From Planococcus shixiaomingii (GTDB taxonomy: Bacteria; Bacillota; Bacilli; Bacillales_A; Planococcaceae), in assembly GCF_030413615.1 (NCBI RefSeq), contig NZ_CP129236.1, forward strand, positions 728,001 to 792,000: DNA of 64,000 nucleotides, read 5' to 3'. The position numbers and the translations under genes are program-made. This document shows, piece by piece, positions 24,207 through 33,287 of this stretch. Within the stretch, counting starts at the first letter, position 1. Each line of letters opens with the position of its first letter. The notes under the pieces are model-generated. The model searched no databases. It saw only the letters and a program-made list of their open reading frames with translations, and was not told the origin of the DNA.

Positions 24207-24572
24207 CTAATATTCCCCGTATATGGCAACCCACGTATTCACACCGACAATGCCATCAACTTTCAAGCCTTTATCCCTTTGGTATTGCCGGACATTTTTG
24301 TCTGTGCTTGGCCCAAAGATTCCATCGACTGCTGTTTTTAGCCCATACTGATTTAATGTCCATTGGAGGAGTTCCACTTCAATGCGCACACTTCCTTTGC
24401 GCAGAATAAACTGGTGTTCCGGCGCGATGTCCATTAGATTCTCAAGTCTTGCCGGCAACTTCTCTTCCTGACCTACAGATGCGTTGCTTGTAGCTGCCAC
24501 CGATTGAGAGGAGAGGGGAAATGCAACTAATAACCCAAATGCCAGCAACAGTGGAATCCATTTCTTCTTCAC
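24207..24572 (-). CDS. Secreted peptidoglycan-binding protein (PG_binding_1), 121 aa
   Basis: The GTG at 24572 is chosen from AGGAGG at 8 bases; the open frame extends to 24722 but lacks a start signal there. Residues 1-28 form a Sec signal peptide (VKKKWIPLLLAFGLLVAFPL, then SSQSVAA). The C-terminal about 60 residues are one peptidoglycan-binding domain: VELLQWTLNQYGLKTAVDGI, FGPSTDKNVRQYQRDKGLKV, DGIVGVNTW. No catalytic domain is attached, so it probably binds cell wall only. A short relic of a related gene is at 33224-33268. Confidence 0.85.
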   Translation of the reverse strand: MKKKWIPLLLAFGLLVAFPLSSQSVAATSNASVGQEEKLPARLENLMDIAPEHQFILRKGSVRIEVELLQWTLNQYGLKTAVDGIFGPSTDKNVRQYQRDKGLKVDGIVGVNTWVAIYGEY

Positions 24573-24851
24573 GGCTGATTCCTCCTGAATATTTATTTGC
24601 CTCTTGTCTACCTCGCCAATGGCTGATTTAAACTCGTATACAAGTAGTTCTATAAATAAGTGTCGTTCCCTGAGAAGCAAAAGTATGATTTTAAAAAAGT
24701 AAGGAAATGAAACATAGTGCAATCAGGGGGACGTGATAGAATATCAGTTAGTGACACATGAAATCTTCTTATAGTAAGCAGTATTATCTTGCCTGGAAGG
24801 AATTGCAGCCTTCATGGATGATAGATGAATTGAAAAGGATGGGATTACAAA

Positions 24852-25307
24852 GTGGACAAGACCGTAGAACAAAAAATGAATGAGATGCTTGAAGTGTTTA
24901 ACAGTCTTCCGAATTGCAGGATTGAACCGACTGAGGGCGATCGGATGCTAATCGCCAGCAATAAACCGGTTCCTTGGAGTGACGCTCTTGAAAATAAGGA
25001 CGCGGTATCATCACATAAAATTGGGTACATTACACCTCATAAAGCGGCACTCGGTCTCTATATTGATTTTCCGCATAATTATTTAGATATCGACAGGGTA
25101 GAGGAAATCATAGATCCCGAAATCACATTGACTTATTACGAGCCAGGCACCAAGGCTTCAACAGTGAAAAGCTGGTGGAGATTCCGGTCAGATGAAAAGT
25201 TCGACAGCATCCACCTGGTCCTGAGAAAAACGGAGCTGGCGTTATATGATTTCAAGAGAGAAGAATGGGTTCAATTGATGGAAGAGATAACTGGTGTTCA
25301 TAAATAA
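24852..25307 (+). CDS. Hypothetical protein, 151 aa
   Basis: Not recognised with confidence. GTG start at 24852 with AAAGGATGGG upstream. It has no signal or membrane segment. A helical N-terminus (VEQKMNEMLEVFNSLP) is followed by a mixed alpha/beta region with paired aromatic residues (SWWRFRSDEKFDSIHLVLRK). The general shape recalls small DUF proteins of Bacillales, but I assign none. It stands alone between the peptidoglycan-binding gene (-) and the LLM gene (-), sharing a bidirectional terminator with the latter. Confidence 0.7.
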   Translation: MDKTVEQKMNEMLEVFNSLPNCRIEPTEGDRMLIASNKPVPWSDALENKDAVSSHKIGYITPHKAALGLYIDFPHNYLDIDRVEEIIDPEITLTYYEPGTKASTVKSWWRFRSDEKFDSIHLVLRKTELALYDFKREEWVQLMEEITGVHK

Positions 25308-25383
25308 TTGATATTATAGCCAAATAAAAATCGCCTTCTATATCAAACTCAATTCAATTGATTAACTCCAATTACATCTAGAA

Positions 25384-25426
25384 AAAGCCGTATCCACTGA
25401 CCTCAAAGGTTAACGGATACGGCTTT
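25384..25426. terminator. Bidirectional terminator (duplicate of that at 23528)
   Basis: AAAGCCGTATCC (25384-25395) pairs with GGATACGGCTTT (25415-25426). It sits between the convergent 151-aa gene (+) and LLM gene (-). The whole hairpin including its loop is repeated at 23531-23573. Confidence 0.85.
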
Positions 25427-25476
25427 CCTGTGTTTAGCTGTGAATTTAACTAGTTATAGAATCTAAAAACCTTTAA

Positions 25477-26469
25477 TTAAAGTAATTGCTGTGCCAGTAA
25501 ACGATAGACATCCAACCGTTTTTCCTGGGAATGAGGGATGCTGCAAATCATGGCTTCTTCAAAGCCGTATTCATTTTGCTCCCGTTGCAATTGATCTGCC
25601 ACGTCTTTAGCAGACCCGACTAAATGGATTTTGCGGCTTGCCTGGATTTGCATGCGGTCCATTTCCGTCAATGCGGAATTTTGTGCTTCTTCCGGTGTCA
25701 TGAGAGGCATGATGCGGCCTTTCATAAACATCAGGCGCGAAATGTCCTGCGGCAATGCTTCGTATTCCGCTTCTTCGGCCGTTTCAGCCGTTGTCACTAA
25801 ATACGACACGGAAATTTCCGGTTTTTCCATAAAAGCAGAAGCTACGAAATTTGCCCGGTACGAATCTAAAATGTCTTTCGTCATGCCACCATTGAAAAAC
25901 TGGGCAAACGAATAGCCGACGCCCATTCGTCCGGCCTCCAATGCGCTATTGCCGCTCGAGCCGAGCAACCAGGCTTCCGGCAGTTTGATATGTGTCGGAG
26001 AAGCGATTGTTTTATTGTAGAGACTGTCTTCAGGCACTTCGTCGTTGATCAGTTTCAGCGCCGTGTCGAATTTCCCGTACATATCATCGGTCATGGCCCG
26101 GCGTCCTTCAGACAATGCGTAGATGGAACTGTGGTCACCGCCTGGTGCGCGTCCCACACCGAAATCGATGCGGCCAGGCGCAAGGGCGCTCAATGTCTTG
26201 AACACCTCCGCAAGTTTCAAAGGCGAGTAATGCATCATCATCACGCCGCCTGTGCCGATTCGGATGTTCTCTGTTTTGGCGCTTAGGTAAGCGGCAGTGA
26301 CTTCAGGAGCGGAGCTGGAAAATGCGCCCGAGCCATGATGTTCTGCCATCCACATCCGGCTGTAGCCTAACTTGTCGGCGAGAACCGCGAGTTCCACCGC
26401 TTTTTTCATGGCGTCTTCTGCTGTGTTTCCGGTTGTGACAGGAGCTTGGTCCAATACGCTTAATTTCAT
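25477..26469 (-). CDS. LLM-class flavin-dependent monooxygenase (luciferase-like)
   Basis: 330 aa, full length for MsnO8-type luciferase-like monooxygenases that use reduced FMN and oxygen. Typical motifs are SVLDQAPVTTG at the N-terminus, YSRMWMAEHHGSGAFSSSAP, RIGTGGVMMMHYSPLKLAEV and GRIDFGVGRAPGG, and WLLGSSG in the second half. AAGGAAGG precedes the ATG at 26469. It is divergent from the membrane-protein gene at 26808; the two genes were duplicated together (see the relics at 23.5-24.0 kb). Physiological substrate unknown. Confidence 0.92.
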   Translation of the reverse strand: MKLSVLDQAPVTTGNTAEDAMKKAVELAVLADKLGYSRMWMAEHHGSGAFSSSAPEVTAAYLSAKTENIRIGTGGVMMMHYSPLKLAEVFKTLSALAPGRIDFGVGRAPGGDHSSIYALSEGRRAMTDDMYGKFDTALKLINDEVPEDSLYNKTIASPTHIKLPEAWLLGSSGNSALEAGRMGVGYSFAQFFNGGMTKDILDSYRANFVASAFMEKPEISVSYLVTTAETAEEAEYEALPQDISRLMFMKGRIMPLMTPEEAQNSALTEMDRMQIQASRKIHLVGSAKDVADQLQREQNEYGFEEAMICSIPHSQEKRLDVYRLLAQQLL

Positions 26470-26807
26470 CTATATAACTTCCTTCCTTATATTGCAAGTT
26501 TGCACATTAAGGAGTATAGCAGTCCGGCATGCTGAAAATCATGCTATCTGCCTGTGAAATTGTTTCCTGGAAAGCAAGGCAGTCACAAAAAATAGCGGGG
26601 TAAGCTTTCTAGAAACCTCTAAACAGGTGCTTGTATCGTTCAGCCCCACACTAAACTTTTGAATCTTTTTAACGGGTGTTCCGTATACTTAAAGCGAGAT
26701 AGAAAAAAGCGTTCAACTTACAAAGGTACGCTTCTAAAGGTTTCATCAGCTTAAACGATCTTTTAAAGTTTCATTTCTCACTTACTCTTTGCGAAAGGAA
26801 TGATTTA

Positions 26808-27602
26808 ATGGGTACCGTTACACTTGTCATCTTCCTCTTTTTTCTTCCGTGCGCTTGGCTTTTTTGGACCAGCATGGATTTGAAAAGCGGCAAAACCGGA
26901 AAATCCCGCTGGAGAATCTCCCTGGCGGCTCTTATTGCAGTTATCCTCATCAGTGTTGTTTTAAACTACTCTTTTTCTAATGCATATCAGCTCTCTTTTT
27001 TTCAAAATGGTGTTGAAAGTATCGTTGCCATCGTTCTATGCGCAGCATTTCTGCTGATCGTTGGCATCGTCAATGTCATCGTAAGCATCCTTTTCAAAGG
27101 CGCACCTAAATCGTTTCATAACCCGAAAGTGGCATGGGTTGTTACAGGGGTACTGTGTGCCATCATTCTATTTTTCACTATGTGGGTTTATCCGTTAGCA
27201 GAGAAAGCATCCTATATACATAAAGTTGAAAAAGCGCTAGCTATGTCCGAACAGCAACAAGCTGATGAGGAAATCACCGTGGTGTTCATTAGTTCCGAAA
27301 AACAATGCATCCGCACCACATCATCAAATTGCAACAACGAGACGTACAAAAACTCATTTTTCCTTAAAAACAATTTAGATACTCAAAAAGAGGTCCAGGT
27401 ACGTATTCGGGCGCTGGATTCCGAACAAAAAGAACTGAAGGTAATAGAGTCGGATGTTATGACGCTTGAACCAGGCGAATTAAAGCTGGTCGAGACGGAA
27501 GAAACGTCCGATAAAGCCAGCATCTGGAGCCGCTCTTCGTTTGAAACCGAGTATCGAACTCAGTCTTACGAATCTTTGTACAGGTACCGGGATGCCGATT
27601 AA
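26808..27602 (+). CDS. Four-helix membrane protein of unknown function, 264 aa
   Basis: Membrane segments at about residues 3-20, 37-53, 66-93 and 111-130, then an extracytoplasmic-like domain of about 125 residues rich in Glu and Lys with two cysteines (SEKQCIRTTSSNCNNETY). The start ATG follows GAAAGGAATGATTTA. Not recognised as a named family. A decayed copy of its last 42 codons lies at 23870-23998. A terminator follows at 27645. Confidence 0.7.
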   Translation: MGTVTLVIFLFFLPCAWLFWTSMDLKSGKTGKSRWRISLAALIAVILISVVLNYSFSNAYQLSFFQNGVESIVAIVLCAAFLLIVGIVNVIVSILFKGAPKSFHNPKVAWVVTGVLCAIILFFTMWVYPLAEKASYIHKVEKALAMSEQQQADEEITVVFISSEKQCIRTTSSNCNNETYKNSFFLKNNLDTQKEVQVRIRALDSEQKELKVIESDVMTLEPGELKLVETEETSDKASIWSRSSFETEYRTQSYESLYRYRDAD

Positions 27603-27644
27603 GAAACTCTGTTCTTGTGTCAAACAGTATTGCACATATACAAA

Positions 27645-27681
27645 AAATCCGCCCTATTTAACTAAGGGCGGATTTCTTTTT
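27645..27681 (+). terminator. Rho-independent terminator
   Basis: AAATCCGCCC pairs with GGGCGGATTT around a TATTTAACTAA loop, then CTTTTTC. It follows the membrane-protein gene by about 45 bases. Confidence 0.85.
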
Positions 27682-27741
27682 CGAAAAATCTACTTCCGGG
27701 AAAGTAAATATTCATTGCATATCAGTTCATTCTTTTATGGC

Positions 27742-28920
27742 TTACTCGCCGACCATGCCGTCATTATCATTATCCCGCATATGGGGGTACAACCAATGAT
27801 CGCTCATGATGGGCATGCTGAAACCTGCTTCTTCTGCTTCTTTGATCGTCACCTGTCCATTGCCGTTTAGATCAACACTGGAAACATCTCCGCCTGTGTT
27901 TGCAGGGGCTGACTCTGTAGGCTCACTGTCTGTGGTTTCACTGCTTGAATCAGCAGGCTCACTGCCTGTTAAACCGAGCGATTCGTTTACTTCATCAGGG
28001 TTCACGTTGTCAAAGGTGTCAACGACTTCGTTGCCCATTACCGTATACGTATACTGATAACTTGAAGGAATCTGCGTATCCGTATCCGGATAGGTGATAA
28101 TGGCTTCAAAATTAGTAGCTCCACTTGCATCGCGGATGACGTCTTCCATATAAGCTTGATCACCATGCCGGTTAAGCGTACTTTCCTGTGGAGTAATATT
28201 GTAGGCATTCGACACTCCGCCGAGAGAATCAGCAATGACATGCCCTTCATCTAATATGTCACTTTCGACGCCAGGAACCTTCGCCTCATCAGAATAATAT
28301 CTGCCGGTCGATAATACAGGTTCGTTATGGTCATCCTGTACAATTATTTCGGCAGCAACGACACGCGCCAGTTGCCCGTGTTCATTCGTAAATGCCCAAT
28401 ATTCACGGTCCCCATACCCAATGTCGACAACGATTTTAGGTTCGCGATATCCAGACACATCACCGCCATCCACTTCGATCATTTCGTATCCTGCGAACAG
28501 TTCATCATTTAGTTTGGCTTCTGCTTCCGAAGATGCTTTTTCTTTAGCAGCCAGTTCCTGCGCTTCTTTCTCTTTCACAAGCTTCTCAGCTGCCGCTTTT
28601 TCTTTTTTCTTTTCTTCCGCAGCCTGTTTCTCAGCTTCTTCCTGAGCAATACGTTGTTCTTCAGCTTTTTCCTTGGCCGATTTTTCTTTCTGCGCTTCCA
28701 CCTGTTCACTTTCGACGCTGGCTGCAGTTTCAACTTCGTCTGCTGTAAATCCGAAGCCAATAAAAGAGCCAATTATCACTGCAAATGAAACACCCGCCGC
28801 AAGAGCACTTTGCTTAACAGTCAGCCCTTTTTTGAACAAAGCACTGACGAGTAACATAACGATGCTCGCAGCGAAAGCCAATAAGGCAAGCAGCATTAAT
28901 AAAATAAACACGACATCCAT
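27742..28920 (-). CDS. Membrane-anchored DNA/RNA non-specific endonuclease with calcium-binding tail
   Basis: 392 aa. Two N-terminal membrane helices (about 3-28 and 36-58), then a 70-residue Lys/Glu/Ala coiled coil (about 75-138). Residues 140-305 form an Endonuclea_NS_2-type nuclease: DEGHVIADSLGG (224-235, catalytic H227), YNITPQ (N241) and STLNRHGDQ (N250). A Ser/Glu/Thr linker leads to an EF-hand-like loop DLNGNGQVTIKEAE (350-363) and a terminal DNDNDGMVGE that resembles an Excalibur repeat without its cysteine. The nuclease is probably displayed outside the cell; roles in DNA degradation or uptake are possible. Confidence 0.82.
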   Translation of the reverse strand: MDVVFILLMLLALLAFAASIVMLLVSALFKKGLTVKQSALAAGVSFAVIIGSFIGFGFTADEVETAASVESEQVEAQKEKSAKEKAEEQRIAQEEAEKQAAEEKKKEKAAAEKLVKEKEAQELAAKEKASSEAEAKLNDELFAGYEMIEVDGGDVSGYREPKIVVDIGYGDREYWAFTNEHGQLARVVAAEIIVQDDHNEPVLSTGRYYSDEAKVPGVESDILDEGHVIADSLGGVSNAYNITPQESTLNRHGDQAYMEDVIRDASGATNFEAIITYPDTDTQIPSSYQYTYTVMGNEVVDTFDNVNPDEVNESLGLTGSEPADSSSETTDSEPTESAPANTGGDVSSVDLNGNGQVTIKEAEEAGFSMPIMSDHWLYPHMRDNDNDGMVGE

Positions 28921-29455
28921 TTAATATTTCCCCCTTGATTTCTCTATTTCTAGATCTATATTACTACTTTCTAATGATGAATATACCACAATTTTAAAGG
29001 TAAATACTAGGGTGTGATAATTTTTTGTTTGGAAATATTTAGAACAACTAATCTATTTCCTCATACATACGCCATCATCAAACAAATACTGATTAGAATA
29101 AAAGATGCATACTAAAAATAATATAAGTATAGAAGAGACCCTTTCTTCAAGCAGATCGAGTGGGAACAGTAAGCGGGTAGAAGGACAAAATTTCAACTCG
29201 AATGCCGTCAAAAGAAGAATGCAGGATAGAGCCTTGTACTACACACATTTCTGGCCATACAGGGCAATTTATATTCAACCATAGACATATCCGCTGCAAT
29301 CTAATTGGGTGTGTTTTTTTGTTTCTTCATCTTGGTGAATCATGCGATATACATGGGAAAATCGTGATATCTATTTGTGTGAGCCCAGCGAAAACAGGGA
29401 ATCCAATTACTAATAGGACAATTCCTCGATTGAATTGGAAAAGGAGAGTGTCGAA
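28921..29455. other. Spacer upstream of the UvrA-like gene
   Basis: About 535 bases without a supported gene. A frame at 29202-29510 overlaps the UvrA-like gene and has no good start. GGGTGTGTTTTTTT near 29308 could pair weakly with ACACAC upstream (about 29240), possibly an attenuator-like structure, but the pairing is poor. Confidence 0.35.
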
Positions 29456-31726
29456 ATGGCAGATAAAAGAGATGAAATCATTTTGCGGGGGCTTCGCGAA
29501 AATAATTTAAAGAATATCGATTTAAATATCCCGAAAGAAAAAATCAATGTGTTTACCGGCCTGTCAGGTTCAGGGAAAAGTTCGGTCGTATTTGATACCT
29601 TAGCGACAGAAAGCAGAAGACAAATGACGTTAAACTATCCTCTTTATATCCGGCATCTGATGCCAAGGTACGAAAGGCCGCATGCCGACTTGATGCAGCA
29701 CTTAAGCCCGGTTGTCGTCGTGGAACAGAAACCGATCAGAGGCAATTCTCGCTCGACTGTTGGGACTTATATGGATATTGATCCTTTAATCCGGCTGTTG
29801 TTTTCACGGATCGGCAGTCCGCCGATCGGTTCAGCCACCGAATTTTCGCGTGAAAGTTCTTTTGGCAACTGCCCGGTATGCAACGGCTTCGGGGAAATCG
29901 TTGTGCCCGATATCACCAAAATCATCGATCACACGAAATCACTCCGGGACTCTGCAGTGAGATTCAAGCCGCTGGCGCCGCCCGGCTGGCAAGGCAGATG
30001 GATAGTGGACGGCGGATTATTCGACGCCGATCTCCCGATCAAAGATTTCACGGAAGATAAATACAATCTTCTAGTCTACGGGCCGCCGGAAGGCAAGCAG
30101 GCATTTGGAACTTATTATTACAAAGATGGCACTACGGAAATCGAATGGGACGGCATCATTCCGCGCTTTATTCGCCTGTACATTAATCGCGATCTCACGA
30201 AGTTGAAGAGAACGTCCCAGGAAGATGTCTTAGCAATGACGACGCACACAACGTGCCCGACCTGCGAAGGTTCGGGATTAAATCCGAAAGTGCTGGAATG
30301 CAAAATCAACGGCTTGAATATCGCACAATACGACCATCTGGAGCTGACAGAATTGCTGGGTGAACTGGCGAAAATACAAGACCCTGTCGGAACATCAATT
30401 GCACAGCAAGCGTTTCCGAATGTAAAACAACTGGTCGACTTGGGGCTGGGTTATTTGAGTCTGGCGCGAAAAATGGGAACCTTGTCGGGTGGAGAAGCGC
30501 AGCGCGTGAAAATTGCCCGCCATTTAGGCAGCAGTTTAAATAACATCACGTATATTTTCGATGAACCCAGTGCAGGGCTTCATCCGGAAGAAATCGACAT
30601 GCTGACGCACATGTTGAAAAATTTAAGAGACAATCACAATACCGTCGTCGTGATCGAACATAATTTAGCGGTCATTAAAACGGCAGATGAAATCATCGAA
30701 ATGGGTCCGGGAGCTGGAGTGAGCGGCGGCGAAGTGGTGTATCAAGGCACACAAGCAGGGTTGAAGAAAGCTTCAGCCATAACCGATTTGAATCATAAAG
30801 TCACCATCAATAAAAATCCAAGAAAAGCAGAAAACGGATTCTCGATAAAAGATGCGGCTGCCAACAACTTGAAAAATGTCAGTGTGGAAATCCCGAAAAA
30901 CGTCCTGGTGTCGGTATGCGGCGTTTCAGGGTCCGGCAAGAGTTCGTTGCTGTTCGGCGGATTTATGGAGAACTATCCCGAAACCATCGCGGTCAGCCAA
31001 GGCAGCATCGGCACTTCCAGCCGTTCGACGCTTGCTACTTACATGGGGATTATGGATGATATCCGGTCGATTCTGGCCAAAGAAACGGGACAACCGGTGG
31101 GATTGTTCAGCTTTAATTCGACAGGTGCCTGCCCGGTATGCGAGGGCAAAGGCGTCACCACGCCGGACGTGGCTTTTGCGGATCCCATAACCGTCACATG
31201 TGAAGCCTGTAGAGGGACGCGGTATTCAGACGAAGCCCTGTCCCACCGCCACTTAGGAAAAAATATCGTGGAAATTTTAGAGCTGTCGATCGACGAAACC
31301 AATCAGTATTTAAAAATGCCGAAAATCGTCAAAAAAGTAGATACCTTAAAAGATGTAGGCTTGGGCTATCTAACATTAGGGCAGACGACCAGCTCGTTGA
31401 GTGGAGGCGAAGTGCAACGCCTCAAACTTGCCAGTCACTTGAAAAAAGAAGGGCAAATCTATTTATTGGATGAACCCTCATTAGGCCTGCATACCAAAGA
31501 CAACGCTCATTTATTGGACGTCTTCCAAGGCCTTGTCGACAAAGGCAATTCGGTCATCCTCATCGAGCACAATCTGAACTTTATCGCCGCGAGCGACTGG
31601 GTCATCGAAATGGGTCCAGGCGGCGGAAAAAAAGGAGGCGAAGTCTTGTTCGAAGGAACACCGGTAAGCATGCTCCAGTCGGGAACATTGACGGCGAAGT
31701 GGCTGAGAAAAGGTGTGAAGGGATAA
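29456..31726 (+). CDS. UvrA-like ABC ATPase (short UvrA paralogue)
   Basis: 756 aa, shorter than housekeeping UvrA (about 950). The ATG at 29456 follows AAAGGAG at 8 bases; a TTG at 29435 would add seven residues. Two ABC modules are present: Walker A GLSGSGKSS and GVSGSGKSS, signatures LSGGEAQRVK and LSGGEVQRLK, Walker B IFDEPSAGLHPEEI and LLDEPSLGLH. Zinc-finger cysteines are CPVCNGFGE, CPTCEGSG, CPVCEGKG and CEACRGTRY. Such short paralogues (UvrA2/DrrC-like) are linked to tolerance of DNA-binding drugs or to accessory repair. It stands alone; substrate unknown. Confidence 0.9.
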   Translation: MADKRDEIILRGLRENNLKNIDLNIPKEKINVFTGLSGSGKSSVVFDTLATESRRQMTLNYPLYIRHLMPRYERPHADLMQHLSPVVVVEQKPIRGNSRSTVGTYMDIDPLIRLLFSRIGSPPIGSATEFSRESSFGNCPVCNGFGEIVVPDITKIIDHTKSLRDSAVRFKPLAPPGWQGRWIVDGGLFDADLPIKDFTEDKYNLLVYGPPEGKQAFGTYYYKDGTTEIEWDGIIPRFIRLYINRDLTKLKRTSQEDVLAMTTHTTCPTCEGSGLNPKVLECKINGLNIAQYDHLELTELLGELAKIQDPVGTSIAQQAFPNVKQLVDLGLGYLSLARKMGTLSGGEAQRVKIARHLGSSLNNITYIFDEPSAGLHPEEIDMLTHMLKNLRDNHNTVVVIEHNLAVIKTADEIIEMGPGAGVSGGEVVYQGTQAGLKKASAITDLNHKVTINKNPRKAENGFSIKDAAANNLKNVSVEIPKNVLVSVCGVSGSGKSSLLFGGFMENYPETIAVSQGSIGTSSRSTLATYMGIMDDIRSILAKETGQPVGLFSFNSTGACPVCEGKGVTTPDVAFADPITVTCEACRGTRYSDEALSHRHLGKNIVEILELSIDETNQYLKMPKIVKKVDTLKDVGLGYLTLGQTTSSLSGGEVQRLKLASHLKKEGQIYLLDEPSLGLHTKDNAHLLDVFQGLVDKGNSVILIEHNLNFIAASDWVIEMGPGGGKKGGEVLFEGTPVSMLQSGTLTAKWLRKGVKG

Positions 31727-31794
31727 TTAAGGAATAGGAGCTGTGGAGTTGGAATTGACCAAGTTCTTGTGAAGGAAAAGGACAATTTTAGCGA

Positions 31795-31959
31795 GTGGAT
31801 GAATTCACCATGGAAATGTTTTTTCACTATAACTGGATAATTTGGGAAAAGTGGTACCGGTGGTGCGGGGGAATCAGTGAGGAAGAACTGCTAAAAAAAG
31901 GACCGGTGCCCGCAAATCTTGTAGGCAGGGGACTTACTGAAATGAATTCAAACCAATAA
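31795..31959 (+). pseudogene. N-terminal relic of a DinB-family gene
   Basis: From GTG 31795 or ATG 31810 the frame reads DEFTMEMFFHYNWIIWEKWY, then RWCGGISEEELLKKG, and then loses similarity before TAA at 31957. The FxYNW...WxxWC...EELL order matches the start of DinB/DfsB-type proteins as I remember them, which continue for another 110 residues. No such continuation is seen, so this is either a truncated gene or a 49-54-aa product. A terminator follows at once. Confidence 0.45.
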
Positions 31960-32004
31960 AAACAGAAAGCGGCAAATTCCATGTCGCTTTCTGTTTTTAT
32001 TTTT
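31958..32004 (+). terminator. Rho-independent terminator
   Basis: AAAAACAGAAAGCG (31958-31971) pairs perfectly with CGCTTTCTGTTTTT (31985-31998), followed by more T. It probably ends the UvrA-like transcript. Confidence 0.88.
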
Positions 32005-32215
32005 AGGCAACTTCACTAAAGTAAATATTTATATTATCGACTTATATATTTGCGATATTCAGATAAATAAAACATAGGTTGATTTAAAGAAATGTATTAA
32101 TTAGAAAGGGACGAAAGATGGCAACTTCTACTGCGAACTGACCTATTATCCCTATACTGAAACTGGTGGAGCGGATGCTATAATCAGCAATCGGGGTTTA
32201 AATGTTCGGCCTTTA

Positions 32216-32258
32216 GGTTCACAAAACCCACTCCCATTCGTATATTGAGCGTGAATGC
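32216..32258 (+). repeat. Orphan copy of the promoter block at 33497
   Basis: 43 bases match 33497-33539 at 38 positions. It contains TTCACA, 17 bases, TATATT. Nothing rightward of it is a plus-strand gene: the next element is the terminator at 32281, then the CPBP gene on the other strand. Confidence 0.6.
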
Positions 32259-32280
32259 TGAATAAGTGAATTATTAAAGA

Positions 32281-32330
32281 CCTAAATAAACCGCCATTCC
32301 GAAATGGAATGGCGGTTTATTTAGGTTTTA
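32281..32330. terminator. Terminator of the CPBP protease gene
   Basis: A perfect 20-bp stem: CCTAAATAAACCGCCATTCC (32281-32300) and GGAATGGCGGTTTATTTAGG (32306-32325), with a GAAAT loop. It overlaps the end of the minus-strand gene. Confidence 0.88.
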
Positions 32331-33143
32331 TTTTATAGACTGCTGCCTTGTTTCCAAATTCCGACCCATCCATAAACTAATGAAAATCAACAATCCCACA
32401 CTGACAATCAGCATAATGAGGTTCGCGCCAGCCTTTGCATACAAATCATTTATATCCTTCACCATGAGCCATTCCAGAAAAGACGGATTGACGAAAGTTT
32501 GGTATACAGAGAAGGTGTTGTTGAAGATATGAAGCAGGATGGGCAAGAGCAAATTGCCGGTCTTCACATACAGGAGTGACGCCACCACGGCAAACAGAAA
32601 GGAGCCGAAAATATTGAAGTGGAAGATGGCGAAAATCAGACTAGTTAAGCTGATTCCTTTCCATAAGCCGAATATTGCCATCAGTTGATTCAGGAGCACC
32701 TCTCGGAACACAAACTCTTCCGCAATCGGCGCGATGACCGCTAAGATAAAGCCGATCGCGACCAAATACCATAAGGCATCGGGGAGCTGCCGTTGTGTGA
32801 GTAGAGAATCGACTACAGTGGGCGAGAGAGACAGGAGCCCACGCAACAGGAGCCAATAGAGGCTGATCGATGAAGCTGTTACCAGTACGGTAAGGCCGAA
32901 TACCGGCAGGAGCCAGCGCGCGGTCCCGCGGTAAAATACAACTTGACGCAGTTTCACACCGCGCTTATTGAAAGAATAGCTGCAAATGCCCACAGGCAGA
33001 ACGATATAGAAAACCAACATGGCGAATAAACTATTGAGGAGAACGTTTCCAGTGGCCTGCAGCAGAAGGGAAACCGATACAATGGACACAACTGTCATCA
33101 AGCCTATCACAAACCGGGTCCTCATCTCCTCAAACATCCACAT
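32328..33143 (-). CDS. CPBP-family intramembrane metalloprotease
   Basis: 271 aa with about seven to eight membrane helices. The CPBP/CaaX-protease-like motifs are present: EEFVFRE (EExxxR type), FAIFHFN with its His and the last HIFNNTF. Members cleave or modify membrane peptides, often giving self-immunity to bacteriocins. No bacteriocin precursor was found nearby. It is a single-gene unit between two duplicated promoter blocks. Start ATG 33143 has a usable AAGAAAGGCGGCG upstream; an internal ATG six residues later is also possible. Confidence 0.85.
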   Translation of the reverse strand: MWMFEEMRTRFVIGLMTVVSIVSVSLLLQATGNVLLNSLFAMLVFYIVLPVGICSYSFNKRGVKLRQVVFYRGTARWLLPVFGLTVLVTASSISLYWLLLRGLLSLSPTVVDSLLTQRQLPDALWYLVAIGFILAVIAPIAEEFVFREVLLNQLMAIFGLWKGISLTSLIFAIFHFNIFGSFLFAVVASLLYVKTGNLLLPILLHIFNNTFSVYQTFVNPSFLEWLMVKDINDLYAKAGANLIMLIVSVGLLIFISLWMGRNLETRQQSIK

Positions 33144-33223
33144 CGCCGCCTTTCTTGAAGGTGCAGATTGAATACGAGTTTGGTTTCATATTATCATGAC
33201 GAGAGAAATTTCTATTAATCTCA

Positions 33224-33268
33224 GGTCCGAAGATTCCATCAATCGCTTTTATTTTCTATCCGTATTCT
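33224..33268 (-). pseudogene. Fragment of a peptidoglycan-binding-domain gene
   Basis: Read on the minus strand this gives EYG, stop, KIKAIDGIFGP, which matches QYGLKTAVDGIFGP of the protein at 24207-24572. Only about 15 codons remain and one is a stop. Confidence 0.5.
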
Positions 33269-33287
33269 CTAGAAGTGGCCTGTAAAA

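Noticed and set aside
29202..29510. 102-aa open frame overlapping the UvrA-like gene
   Set aside because: Overlaps the well-supported UvrA-like start in another frame and has no start signal.
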